IMG/VR virus record: IMGVR_UViG_3300033153_003480
Coordinates: 1 to 45,511 of that record
Length of the DNA: 45,511 bases
Strand: one strand, 5' to 3'
From: a virus
Shown piece after piece: positions 32,878 to 40,566 of the stretch; the first letter of the stretch is position 1; the number at the start of each line of letters is the position of its first letter. A program made the position numbers and the translations under genes. Under the pieces are notes generated by a model. That model was not told where the DNA came from, did no database searches, and saw nothing but the letters and a program-made list of their open reading frames with translations.

Positions 32878-35304
32878 ATGAAGAAACTTTTACTTGCTAT
32901 TATAATTATGTTCTTGCTTTCAACTTCCGCCCATGCGGGCAACGCAGGGTTGTGGAGGGACGAGTTCGGGACATCTCTGTTCATCATCTACGACACCGGG
33001 CAATCGTTCTTCCGTCACGGTATCCGGTCGGATAGTAACGTCACGATAAATGGCAACCTCGATGTCTCTGGAGTTATGACGCTAGGCAGCACTGCAACTA
33101 TATCCGGGGCTTTAGTCACGGACACGATATATCCGGTGACTACCGGAGGAACACAGACCTCCGTATGGGTTAGAGCAACCAACCTATATGTCGGCACAGG
33201 GACTACTAGAATCGGTGGTGACGGCACGTTTGACAACATAAACATAATCGTGTTTGATAGTAACACGTTGCACACTTGGGGTGCTGAGACGGTAGTAGGC
33301 TACAAGACCTTTATGGGCAACGTGAGGTTTGCGAGGACGAACGGAGATAGTTCGTTCTTGATAGACGTTATCAACGACGAGATATACGCGGTGTCCGACA
33401 TGAACGTAGACAACATAGACGTCGATGGTCAGTTCACGGCAGACGCGGCGGCTTCGTTTGATTTTGGTCAGAACCAACTAACAGAAGTGGGTACTCCCGG
33501 TGCGGATGACTTTCATGCCGCAAACAAGCTCTATGTAGACAACCAATCAGATACCACGGCAAACGAGGATAGGATAAACTCGATTGATACGAGGATGAAC
33601 CGCATCCTATCTGACAGTATTGTCGGCCTGTCATTCTCGAAGGTATCGGGCGATACCACCACAAAAACCTACTCTGATTCAATAGCAGACAACAGACTGA
33701 AGAACTCAGGTAGCGATACGTTTCTCGGTAGCCTCCATTTATCAAGCGGATCCGGGGCAGGCACAATAGCAATATTTAATGCCGTGCTTTCAGCAAAGGC
33801 TATCTTCCTTTCTGATACATACGCTGGCCACATAACGCTTGTCGTTGAGAACCTCGATGACGGCACTACGTCATGCGTCCAAGTGTCGCTTATAAACGAT
33901 GCAGGGGAGCAGTTCTCTCTAACCCACACCAGTTCAAACTTTCAGTTTGGTGGATTCCCGTTCGGGAATACATCGCTACTCCAGACAGAGGCCAGTAATG
34001 GTCTTGGGATATTCTCCGACTCACCGAATAGCACGATATTCTTTAACGTACACGACAGCGATGACGATGAATTTACGATAGACGATCAATCCTCCACTTT
34101 CTCCGGGAGTCTGTTTACAGACACGATGAGTATATCCAGCTTTCTGAGATGTGACACAATAGCAAAGAAAACATGTGGAAACACGGCTATTATTAACATA
34201 TTGAACTGTGCCCCACCGGATACAGCGCGGGTGTCGGGCATATCGTTCAACGTGCATGATGGTGACGGAGTGACGAGGACTGTGGGCAAAATCTATGCTC
34301 ACGCCACAAACATCTATCCTAACAATTTCGCAGGCATAGTCCACATATCTGCCATTGAGACAGGCGAGATAGAGGTCAAGGCGTTAAGTATTACACCGTC
34401 GGCTAGGGTAGGGGTCGGTACTGGTGATGATGAACCGAAGGGGAGGCTTCATATAAGAAGCGGATTGTCCGGTATTGCAGCCGCTCCCAGCGTAGCCGAT
34501 GATGTTGTGATAGAGAATAACGGTGCCGCCGGAATATCTATATGGTCACCGAACGCAAATTCGTCCAACATTTATTTCGGTTCACCGAGCGACATAAGTG
34601 GCGTAATAGAGAGATGGGACCCGACCGCAGGGCTGTTCAGCATTGGTGGTGCGGCAACGAACGCAGAGGTCGCCATAACATCCGGTGCTTTTGTCGAGGC
34701 GGTACGGATAGACAGCGGAGGGCAGGTGGGGATAAACAACACCAACCCGAACAGGGCTTTAGATGTCAGCGGAACCACAGCAACAACCGGGCTTGAGGTT
34801 GACAGCGGCATATCCGTAGGTGGTACGGCGGCTGTCGGTGGACTCACTGTACATGGTGAGCCTATCCATGTCGGGCGTATAATTTACGGCGAGATAAACA
34901 TAAACAACTTTCCGTCAACTGTTACGCTTACGCTACCGGGCAGTTATATGTACAGGCCTATCAACGGACTTGAGACAGGCACAGTCAGCCCTACTGTAAC
35001 AGCCGACAGCAACGAGATTGTTTTGGGGGCGGAAGATACGGGGATATATTCTGTTATGATTTCCATGTCTTTTAGTGGGAGTGCCGGAAGTTATAGCGGA
35101 TCTCTATACGATGACGGAGAAACAATAGGGAGTGTCGGGTTTGACAGGACATTGACCGTGAATAAGATAGGCGTTATTTCTGCAAGCGGAACACACAAGA
35201 TTGACGCAGGCTCAAGCCTGAAGTTCAAGGTTGGTGGAACAGGCACAAACTTCGGTGTTGCTCGATTCAATCTATCAATCCATAGGATAAAGAGGATTCA
35301 GTAA
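32878..35304 (+). CDS. Long tail-fibre-like protein with signal peptide and C1q-like end (808 aa)
   Basis: The ATG at 32878 is chosen because GAGAGGAG lies just upstream; the open frame further up covers a hairpin. The signal peptide MKKLLLAIIIMFLLSTSAHA ends in a clear AHA-G cleavage site. The body has repeated shaft-like strands (NVTINGNLDVSG, STATISGALVTDT) and VGINNTNPNRALDVSG, a motif of trimeric fibre stalks. The last roughly 130 residues (GSYMYRPINGLETG to NLSIHRIKRIQ) look like a C1q/TNF-type beta-jelly-roll tip. It is likely a receptor-binding fibre or a secreted adhesin. Confidence 0.7.
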   Translation: MKKLLLAIIIMFLLSTSAHAGNAGLWRDEFGTSLFIIYDTGQSFFRHGIRSDSNVTINGNLDVSGVMTLGSTATISGALVTDTIYPVTTGGTQTSVWVRATNLYVGTGTTRIGGDGTFDNINIIVFDSNTLHTWGAETVVGYKTFMGNVRFARTNGDSSFLIDVINDEIYAVSDMNVDNIDVDGQFTADAAASFDFGQNQLTEVGTPGADDFHAANKLYVDNQSDTTANEDRINSIDTRMNRILSDSIVGLSFSKVSGDTTTKTYSDSIADNRLKNSGSDTFLGSLHLSSGSGAGTIAIFNAVLSAKAIFLSDTYAGHITLVVENLDDGTTSCVQVSLINDAGEQFSLTHTSSNFQFGGFPFGNTSLLQTEASNGLGIFSDSPNSTIFFNVHDSDDDEFTIDDQSSTFSGSLFTDTMSISSFLRCDTIAKKTCGNTAIINILNCAPPDTARVSGISFNVHDGDGVTRTVGKIYAHATNIYPNNFAGIVHISAIETGEIEVKALSITPSARVGVGTGDDEPKGRLHIRSGLSGIAAAPSVADDVVIENNGAAGISIWSPNANSSNIYFGSPSDISGVIERWDPTAGLFSIGGAATNAEVAITSGAFVEAVRIDSGGQVGINNTNPNRALDVSGTTATTGLEVDSGISVGGTAAVGGLTVHGEPIHVGRIIYGEININNFPSTVTLTLPGSYMYRPINGLETGTVSPTVTADSNEIVLGAEDTGIYSVMISMSFSGSAGSYSGSLYDDGETIGSVGFDRTLTVNKIGVISASGTHKIDAGSSLKFKVGGTGTNFGVARFNLSIHRIKRIQ

Positions 35305-35582
35305 TGACCGAACACATACTGGCAGAAATCCACGTTGAACTCAAGTACATATCTCAGAGCATCGACAAGCTAAACTCTGACATGGATGCGAGAGAACGCG
35401 CCAACGGACATCAGGACACCAAGATAGCTTTGATAGAACAGAATTGTGCTATCAAGGAAACTTCATTCAGCGAACTGAAAAAGAAGCACGACAGTCTGTG
35501 GTCTAGGGTTATCTTCGCTAACCTCATAGGTTCCGGTGGTGCTTTATCCATAGGCACGTTGCTATATAAGGTGCTGGGATGA
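35304..35582 (+). CDS. XhlA-like holin accessory / membrane coiled-coil protein (92 aa)
   Basis: The start overlaps the fibre stop (TAATG). Residues 1-65 are a charged coiled coil and residues 70-91 a C-terminal membrane helix (VIFANLIGSGGALSIGTLLY). This is the layout of the XhlA / hemolysin-type lysis accessory proteins. It overlaps the putative endolysin by 4 bases, which strengthens a lysis role. Confidence 0.65.
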   Translation: MTEHILAEIHVELKYISQSIDKLNSDMDARERANGHQDTKIALIEQNCAIKETSFSELKKKHDSLWSRVIFANLIGSGGALSIGTLLYKVLG

Positions 35583-35953
35583 GCCTCTACTACAAGGACG
35601 ATGTGCAGGGCCAACATAGTATGTGTCGTGCCATGAGAGCATTGAGAGCCGTGTACCTTGATATGTTCGGAGACCTGATAATCACCTCTGTCGCTGACGG
35701 TAAACACGGAGACGAATCGCTCCATTGGTTCTTCTTGTATCAGCTTGACAATAACAAGAACCTTGTCCCTGACGGATGGTGTGCCTTTGACATTAAGCGC
35801 ATACTGACTGTCGATGAGATAATCGAGGCGAAGTCAAAGATGAACGGCAAAGGCTACAACATCTTGCATCTTGACATCGTGCCTGAGAGAACGCATAGTC
35901 ACAGCGAATGGGACGATAAGCATTTGAAGGCAGGGAGTTATGGGAAACCATGA
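35579..35953 (+). CDS. Putative M15-like peptidase endolysin (124 aa)
   Basis: ADGKHGDESLHWFF (His49) and GWCAFDIKRI (Asp71), then ERTHSHSEWD (His106/His108), match the Zn-ligand and catalytic pattern S-x-H ... A-x-D ... H of M15-type cell-wall peptidases found as short phage lysins. In this family about 6 residues usually separate the His and Asp. Here there are 21, because a segment (about 51-66) seems inserted. The protein would cut peptidoglycan cross-links at lysis; the activity is inferred. Confidence 0.6.
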   Translation: MSLYYKDDVQGQHSMCRAMRALRAVYLDMFGDLIITSVADGKHGDESLHWFFLYQLDNNKNLVPDGWCAFDIKRILTVDEIIEAKSKMNGKGYNILHLDIVPERTHSHSEWDDKHLKAGSYGKP

Positions 35954-36107
35954 ACCGAACATCACAGGTCCGTGTGCGTTATGCCGAAAGCGACGCCGCT
36001 TGTATGAAGTAAGGGAGCGTGGTAAAAATAATATATGGCTATGTGGCGAGTGTAAGGGCGCAGGTAAGATAAAGATAGTATCGTGTGGATTAATATTTAA
36101 TACATAG
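35940..36107 (+). CDS. Zinc-ribbon microprotein (55 aa)
   Basis: The ATG lies at the end of the endolysin gene (AGGGAGTT site). CALC (residues 12-15) and CGEC (35-38) are a paired zinc site in a basic protein with a short hydrophobic tail (VSCGLIF). Function unknown. Confidence 0.55.
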   Translation: MGNHEPNITGPCALCRKRRRLYEVRERGKNNIWLCGECKGAGKIKIVSCGLIFNT

Positions 36108-36120
36108 GGGGAATTGAATT

Positions 36121-36243
36121 ATGGGTGGACCGGTATGGAGCGTCGGGGGTTTATTTTTTCTGTTACTTATCAGGATTAGGATGTGGATAGTTTCGGTAAT
36201 AGCGATTCTTTTGCTTATGGCGTTGATACATGCCTACATCTGA
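36121..36243 (+). CDS. Two-helix membrane microprotein, holin candidate (40 aa)
   Basis: The ATG follows GGGGGAATTG. Residues 6-16 and 21-38 are hydrophobic (VGGLFFLLLIRIR; MWIVSVIAILLLMALIHAYI) with Arg between. A protein of 40 residues next to the lysis genes could be a holin or holin partner. Very short, so moderate support only. Confidence 0.5.
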   Translation: MGGPVWSVGGLFFLLLIRIRMWIVSVIAILLLMALIHAYI

Positions 36244-36442
36244 CCCGTTCAAGAACCCACCGGACGCAATGGATGACATAAAGAAGGCTATGGTGGAAGA
36301 TGTCAAGAGCGATATCAAGAACGCTATTGATAAAAAATATGAGGAAGGAGATTGGGTATGGAAAAGTATATTAAGGGTTTCACGCTTTTTGTATCTGTGT
36401 TCAGGGCTCTGGTCGAATTTATTGAAACGGTTGAGGAAGTAG
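36230..36442 (+). CDS. Hypothetical 70-aa protein overlapping its neighbour
   Basis: MPTSDPFKNPPDAMDDIKKA, then a charged helix and a hydrophobic/basic end. The start overlaps the membrane peptide and the end overlaps the next gene by 85 bases. The ribosome site is weak. The overlap is unusually long, so it may be a shadow; the first 40 residues look genuine. Confidence 0.4.
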   Translation: MPTSDPFKNPPDAMDDIKKAMVEDVKSDIKNAIDKKYEEGDWVWKSILRVSRFLYLCSGLWSNLLKRLRK

Positions 36443-36654
36443 TCGAGGGGGCGAAGAGGGGACATTCCGAGGTCAAGTCTGGTGCTGTAAAGTTCGACCT
36501 TGTTATGGCTGCTCTCAACACCACGCTGAAAAAGTACACGGATACTGCCGAGGACATTATCGCTGACGTAAAAGCAAGGGCCGCAACTACCGTCAAGATA
36601 GTGGTTGGCTTCTACAACTCCATCGGCAAGTTCAAGAGTTCGGATTCTGAATAA
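36358..36654 (+). CDS. Amphipathic helical protein (98 aa)
   Basis: The ATG at 36358 has GGAAGGAG seven bases upstream. MEKYIKGFTLFVSVFRALVE is a semi-hydrophobic helix, followed by charged helices (YTDTAEDIIADVKARAATTV). This could be a membrane-associated lysis or assembly protein. No family recognised. Confidence 0.6.
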   Translation: MEKYIKGFTLFVSVFRALVEFIETVEEVVEGAKRGHSEVKSGAVKFDLVMAALNTTLKKYTDTAEDIIADVKARAATTVKIVVGFYNSIGKFKSSDSE

Positions 36655-36655
36655 C

Positions 36656-37699
36656 ATGGATGCGGATGATGTGGCGTGTCCAAAGTGTTCGAGCAGCGAT
36701 ATGCGTTTGGCTGGTTTCGATAAAAACAGGGCTGGCGAGAATGTGCGGCGATTCATCTGCCGTAATTGTGGCAAGAGGTCAAACGAGAACACCGTCAAGA
36801 GGATACTGTCTGCCGTACACAGCGAAGAGGAGATCAAGGCTGTCAACTGGCGCGAGGAGTGCGACCACGCTGCCGGACTCGTAAACAGAAAGCACCGTCG
36901 AACAGGCGACCCGTTCGCTGACATAGAAGTAGAGATTGAGCCGGGAGAGGATGGGTTCGGGAAATGTCTGCCGTGTGGCGATCTCCATCTTGGGGGGTTC
37001 CATGATGGATACGATTCGTTCAAGACGATGGTGGAGCGCATCATCCGTGAGCGTTGGCAGTTTTGGGGTACGGGTGATTATGTTGAACAGTTCCTTCGTC
37101 CCATAAAGGGCAACTGGCTACCCATATACAACCAAGTGCTTTCACCACAAGAGCAAGAGCTTCTATTCAAGTCCGTTGTGAGGGAACTGGTTGACGAGGG
37201 GTTGCTGCCTTTTCTCGTAATGGGGAACCATGACACCAGGGCGAAGAATCTGACCGGGATAGATACATGGTCGATGTTCGATTGGGGTGCCATGAAGATA
37301 CGTACCAACCGGGCAACGATAAACGTGACCTGCGGGAAAGCCAAGTATAAGGGTCTGGTAGTCCACAAGTCTCTGAAGGGTTCGAGTTGGTTTAACCCGA
37401 CCCATGCAGGCAAGCGTGAACTGATGGAGGAGATGGGTGATGCCGACTTCGTTATCTTGGGACATAAACACACAGGGCATTCCACTCTTGCTAATCAAGC
37501 CGGGAGGAACATACCTATAATAATGGTCGGCTCTTTCAACGCGAAGAACGCATACTCGCAATCCATGTTCTCAAAGCATGGGTTCATATCGACACCGATA
37601 CTATACTTCGATAGCGAGAAGAGAGTTGACCATCCGCTATGGACTCCGGGGTTCTACCGCGACAAGATAATTACTTTCAAAATCGAGGACATGAAGTGA
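36656..37699 (+). CDS. Zinc-ribbon plus calcineurin-like phosphoesterase (347 aa)
   Basis: The ATG at 36656 is used because the frame upstream overlaps the previous gene. Residues 8-38 are a zinc ribbon (CPKC, CRNC) like those of transposase and DNA-binding proteins. From 105 a metallophosphoesterase core follows: GDLH (108-111), GTGDYVE (138-144), MGNHD (189-193), His237, GHKH (269-272). These are the metal ligands of the calcineurin superfamily, with YVE where NxxD-type residues are usual. Role inferred: phosphodiesterase or nuclease acting on DNA or RNA; substrate unknown. The zinc ribbon may target it. Confidence 0.78.
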   Translation: MDADDVACPKCSSSDMRLAGFDKNRAGENVRRFICRNCGKRSNENTVKRILSAVHSEEEIKAVNWREECDHAAGLVNRKHRRTGDPFADIEVEIEPGEDGFGKCLPCGDLHLGGFHDGYDSFKTMVERIIRERWQFWGTGDYVEQFLRPIKGNWLPIYNQVLSPQEQELLFKSVVRELVDEGLLPFLVMGNHDTRAKNLTGIDTWSMFDWGAMKIRTNRATINVTCGKAKYKGLVVHKSLKGSSWFNPTHAGKRELMEEMGDADFVILGHKHTGHSTLANQAGRNIPIIMVGSFNAKNAYSQSMFSKHGFISTPILYFDSEKRVDHPLWTPGFYRDKIITFKIEDMK

Positions 37700-38016
37700 G
37701 GATAAAGATAGGGCCGTTTGATGTCGAGGTTATCTATACCGATGATGTGGGGTTGATAGATAGCGTTGGCGGTAGGGATGACACCGAGGCTCATCTTGAC
37801 GGTGTGGCGGACTTCAATAACGAGAGGATATACATCAGGTCAGACAGAACAGAGGCGTTCGAGACAGCGGTGCTACTGCATGAGATAGTCCACTACTTAG
37901 AATGGTACGGCTCTGAGATGACAGAATCACAGGTGAACTGTATGGCGACAGGCATATTCCAAGTGCTTAAAGACAACCGGGATATACTGGAACTTATATT
38001 GGGGGAGAGCAGGTGA
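37696..38016 (+). CDS. HExxH metalloprotease-like protein (106 aa)
   Basis: A GTG start at 37696 overlaps the phosphoesterase stop and has GAGG about 8 bases upstream. LLHEIVHYLEW (His62, Glu63, His66) is an HExxH zinc motif, with preceding strand-rich IYIRSDRTEAFETA. The size and layout resemble small phage/IrrE-type zinc proteins of unknown target. Last gene of the rightward block. Confidence 0.65.
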   Translation: MRIKIGPFDVEVIYTDDVGLIDSVGGRDDTEAHLDGVADFNNERIYIRSDRTEAFETAVLLHEIVHYLEWYGSEMTESQVNCMATGIFQVLKDNRDILELILGESR

Positions 38017-38132
38017 AAACACCTTAAATCGAGGCTCCAAAACAAGGCATATACATCCTTATTTCGCCTCTGCCATAAAACCCATACCATACCATTAGCA
38101 CTAAAATAGACCCCGTAAAAATCGGCTGTTTG

Positions 38133-38169
38133 AGGACGAGGAGGTACGGTTAAGCTATGGTTTCGTCCT
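38133..38169. terminator. Possible terminator between convergent operons
   Basis: AGGACGA (38133-38139) and TCGTCCT (38163-38169) form a 7-bp inverted repeat with a 23-base loop. Read leftward it is followed by a run of five T (at about 38117-38121), 11 bases after the stem. It sits where the two blocks meet. The stem is short, so efficiency is uncertain. The rest of 38017-38154 shows no gene or stronger structure. Confidence 0.35.
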
Positions 38170-38379
38170 GTCACTACCGTTGATTTCACATAAATGGTCA
38201 ATTATCTGTGGACGCTCGTTTCTAACGTAATCATCCTTGTCTACTAGCTTGTTGAACCAGTTGATAAGTCTTTTCCTTGTGAACTTCTGGCCCTCGATCG
38301 CAAAAGCGAAACAGATGTAGTCGCTGTAGTACGGATTCTTCTCTTTCACGTCGTCGAATCTGCGGCGTATGGATTTCAT
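38155..38379 (-). CDS. Hypothetical 74-aa protein, last of the leftward block
   Basis: The ATG at 38379 opens a basic helical product (MKSIRRRFDDVKEKNPYYSD; FTRKRLINWFNKLVDKDDYV) that could bind nucleic acid. No family recognised. It follows the coiled-coil gene after 3 bases. Confidence 0.65.
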   Translation of the reverse strand: MKSIRRRFDDVKEKNPYYSDYICFAFAIEGQKFTRKRLINWFNKLVDKDDYVRNERPQIIDHLCEINGSDRTKP

Positions 38380-38382
38380 CTA

Positions 38383-39366
38383 TCACCCCCCGGTATCTTT
38401 ATAGCCCGTTGCTTTCTTGTAGTGTGCAATAGCGAACTCTATTATTCCCGTTAGTTCCGCTATGCGCTTGTCTTTCTCTGCAAGCCTCAGGCCGACAAGG
38501 GACTCTACTGCCCCGGATCCATACCATCCCGTCTTCTTGTCTCGTACCAGCCGAAATATAGCACCGAGTTCATCTGTGTGTTCCTTCTTCAACCCCGCGA
38601 TATCTCGGTCTTTCTCTAACAACCTTCCATGCGTAAGGCAAGCCTTACAGTTGAACGACGTACTCATCTTCAGCTTGTCGTTCTCTCGCCGTAGTTCCTC
38701 TATGCGCTGACAGTCTATGCTGTGCAGTTTTGCCCACTTGCGATTGTCTTTCCGTAGAGACTCGTTGCCTTGCTCTAGTTCCGCTATGCGCTTGTCTTTC
38801 TCTTCACACGACTTGGCATCACGACAAGATGCCACCATCCAGATATGAACCTTCTTCCTCAGCTTCTCCAACTCCCCCATTACAAACGCCTTCACGCCCT
38901 CCGGTGTCGCTATGTCCTCGTCTGTCAGGTAGGCTAGATGGTATTGCCATGACTCTATCTCTCGGTCACGCTCGGCTAACATCTTCCGCAGTATCGGCAC
39001 ACACCCACAATGGACTTCATCTTCACAAGGCTCTTCAACAAACTTCCGCGCGTTATTCCACTCGTCAAGTTCTTCCTCCAGTTCACGGTATGCCTGCGAA
39101 TAATTAACCACCGCAGTCCATAAACACGCCATCACTTCCTTGTCTGCCTCTGGTGAATATGTTGCGTCCTGAGCATCCTCCTCTGCCTTTTTGGCTTTCT
39201 CGATAGCCGACTGACCTACATCTTCGTCACATTCATGGTTAGGTACAGATATGTCTGTATCTATGCTTTCGCAGTCTTCATCTGGCTCGTCATGTCTACT
39301 GAGCGGAGTCTTGCCACACTTCCCACAATCTGCACCTCTATCGACTCTGAACTTTACCGTCCTCAT
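38383..39366 (-). CDS. Coiled-coil protein with EKDKRIAEL repeats (327 aa)
   Basis: The ATG at 39366 is chosen for the GGGAGGG site; a longer frame adds five residues. Four copies of a helix seed related to EKDKRIAEL occur (CEEKDKRIAELEQGN, LLEKDRDIAGLK, LAEKDKRIAELTG, LAERDREIESW). Cys pairs near the N-terminus (CGKC) and elsewhere (CKAC) may bind metal. The rest is charged coil. It could be a scaffold or filament in the infected cell. No known family. Confidence 0.7.
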   Translation of the reverse strand: MRTVKFRVDRGADCGKCGKTPLSRHDEPDEDCESIDTDISVPNHECDEDVGQSAIEKAKKAEEDAQDATYSPEADKEVMACLWTAVVNYSQAYRELEEELDEWNNARKFVEEPCEDEVHCGCVPILRKMLAERDREIESWQYHLAYLTDEDIATPEGVKAFVMGELEKLRKKVHIWMVASCRDAKSCEEKDKRIAELEQGNESLRKDNRKWAKLHSIDCQRIEELRRENDKLKMSTSFNCKACLTHGRLLEKDRDIAGLKKEHTDELGAIFRLVRDKKTGWYGSGAVESLVGLRLAEKDKRIAELTGIIEFAIAHYKKATGYKDTGG

Positions 39367-39419
39367 ATCACCCTCCCTCATTTACGATCTCAACTCAACA
39401 CAGTATACATTATCGGTAG

Positions 39420-39650
39420 TTAATCATCGCCAAGGATAATAACGAACTGCAGTTCGGTTATTTCTATGCCTACGACCTCTTTCGAATAGTCCCTTTTCAT
39501 CTGTTTTATGAGATGGCTTCCAACCCGCTTTAAGGCATCTCTCAACCTGTACTTTGATATAACCTCCTCCGTCAGCCTTGCTCCCACAGACGGGAACGCG
39601 AACCGCACTCCGTTGTCTCTTGGTTTAAAACCTTTTCCATAAATCTTCAT
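39420..39650 (-). CDS. Hypothetical 76-aa protein
   Basis: Start ATG 39650. MKIYGKGFKPRDNGVRFAFP then a helical basic middle (KYRLRDALKRVGSHLIKQMK). It resembles a small DNA- or RNA-binding protein by charge only. There is no gene in the 51 bases before it or the 53 after. Confidence 0.6.
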   Translation of the reverse strand: MKIYGKGFKPRDNGVRFAFPSVGARLTEEVISKYRLRDALKRVGSHLIKQMKRDYSKEVVGIEITELQFVIILGDD

Positions 39651-39701
39651 TCTCTCCCTCCGCTCTGCATAGGTATCTTACCGTACATTTACGACCTCTC
39701 G

Positions 39702-39884
39702 TTATTCTCCGCAATCGTCTATACATTTCTGTGGGCGTGGATGCGTTATCCAACCATCTTCTTTTTCACTATTGACAAGATGGTCTATCCTTATGTCGTA
39801 CAACAAGCATTCACCAGTACACCGCAACAATATCGGACACCCGTCACAATACCCCTGGTCATCTAGTTCTATCTCTATCTTCAT
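39702..39884 (-). CDS. Cys-rich microprotein (60 aa)
   Basis: The start codon at 39884 lies inside the end of the upstream gene. CDGCPILLRCTGEC (near residues 13-26) plus CIDDC near the end gives six Cys, a likely metal-binding cluster. Function unknown. Confidence 0.6.
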   Translation of the reverse strand: MKIEIELDDQGYCDGCPILLRCTGECLLYDIRIDHLVNSEKEDGWITHPRPQKCIDDCGE

Positions 39885-40149
39885 CTGTCCCCCCTAAAGA
39901 CTTCTTTGCGTTGAGGAACACCTCTGCCTGGCATCTATTGAACCCACCGATATGCATATTGTGGTCACGCTGTGGCTGAACATCTGTCGGCTCAAACAAC
40001 TCAACGCTATCAGGTACCACATCTTCAAGCCATCGTAGCATCAGAGCCTTGACGTTCTCGACATCCGCGTCCCAATCGTATGTTGTTCCGTCATGCTCGA
40101 CATCAACCACTTGTCTCAGTACTTCCCGGATGCGTTCATCCATTATCAT
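39859..40149 (-). CDS. Hypothetical 96-aa protein
   Basis: The ATG at 40149 has GGAGG six bases upstream and overlaps the end of the resolvase gene. MIMDERIREVLRQVVDVEHD begins a helical N-terminal half; the C-terminal part is Asp/Arg-rich. No family recognised. Confidence 0.6.
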   Translation of the reverse strand: MIMDERIREVLRQVVDVEHDGTTYDWDADVENVKALMLRWLEDVVPDSVELFEPTDVQPQRDHNMHIGGFNRCQAEVFLNAKKSLGGTDEDRDRTR

Positions 40150-40507
40150 CTTCTGCCTCCGCTATCGTTATCTCTGTTCTCGGTCGTTTCGTGTCTATCT
40201 CTTGGCTGATGTCAGGCTTGCCGATCCACTTAGGGCTATCGTCTACGATGACATCGTTTTTCGTGAGTGCGTCAATCAAGGCCTTGCAGCCGCCCACCAA
40301 ATTATCATGGTCTAGTGCTTTCGTGCGGTACGACACTATCTTGACGCTACGTTTCGTCGTGGCTTTCTTTAGCCGTTGACAATGTTTCGCTGACGCTATA
40401 AGCCAGAGCCAATCCTCTTTTATCTTGCGGCGTTTCGCCCAGTGCATCCTCTCCCATACGTTAAGGCTAGGAGTGATTTCTGGTATCGTCAGCTTGATTT
40501 CTTTCAT
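40136..40507 (-). CDS. rusA: RusA-type Holliday junction resolvase (123 aa)
   Basis: I use the ATG at 40507, with GGAG 8 bases upstream; the frame is open further up but overlaps another gene. The protein begins MKEIKLTIPEITPSLNVWER, a RusA signature, and has KALDHDNLVGGCKALIDALT with D66 and D68 and NDVIVDDSPKW with D89/D90, matching the catalytic aspartates of RusA. It cuts four-way DNA junctions made during replication or recombination, resolving branches before packaging. Confidence 0.85.
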   Translation of the reverse strand: MKEIKLTIPEITPSLNVWERMHWAKRRKIKEDWLWLIASAKHCQRLKKATTKRSVKIVSYRTKALDHDNLVGGCKALIDALTKNDVIVDDSPKWIGKPDISQEIDTKRPRTEITIAEAEDDNG

Positions 40508-40518
40508 TGTGTTTTCTC

Positions 40519-40545
40519 CTATACTCCACCTTTCGTCTTGAACAT
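40519..40545 (-). CDS. Possible 8-aa mini-ORF before the resolvase
   Basis: MFKTKGGV has GGAGG just upstream. It ends 11 bases before the resolvase start. It could be a coupling leader. The only evidence is the ribosome site. Confidence 0.2.
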   Translation of the reverse strand: MFKTKGGV

Positions 40546-40566
40546 TTCGTGCCTCCGTCTTGGATT

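Noticed and set aside
37893-38201. 102-aa minus-strand ORF over the convergent region
   Set aside because: It is antisense to the metalloprotease gene with no ribosome site, and overlaps the 74-residue gene at 38155.
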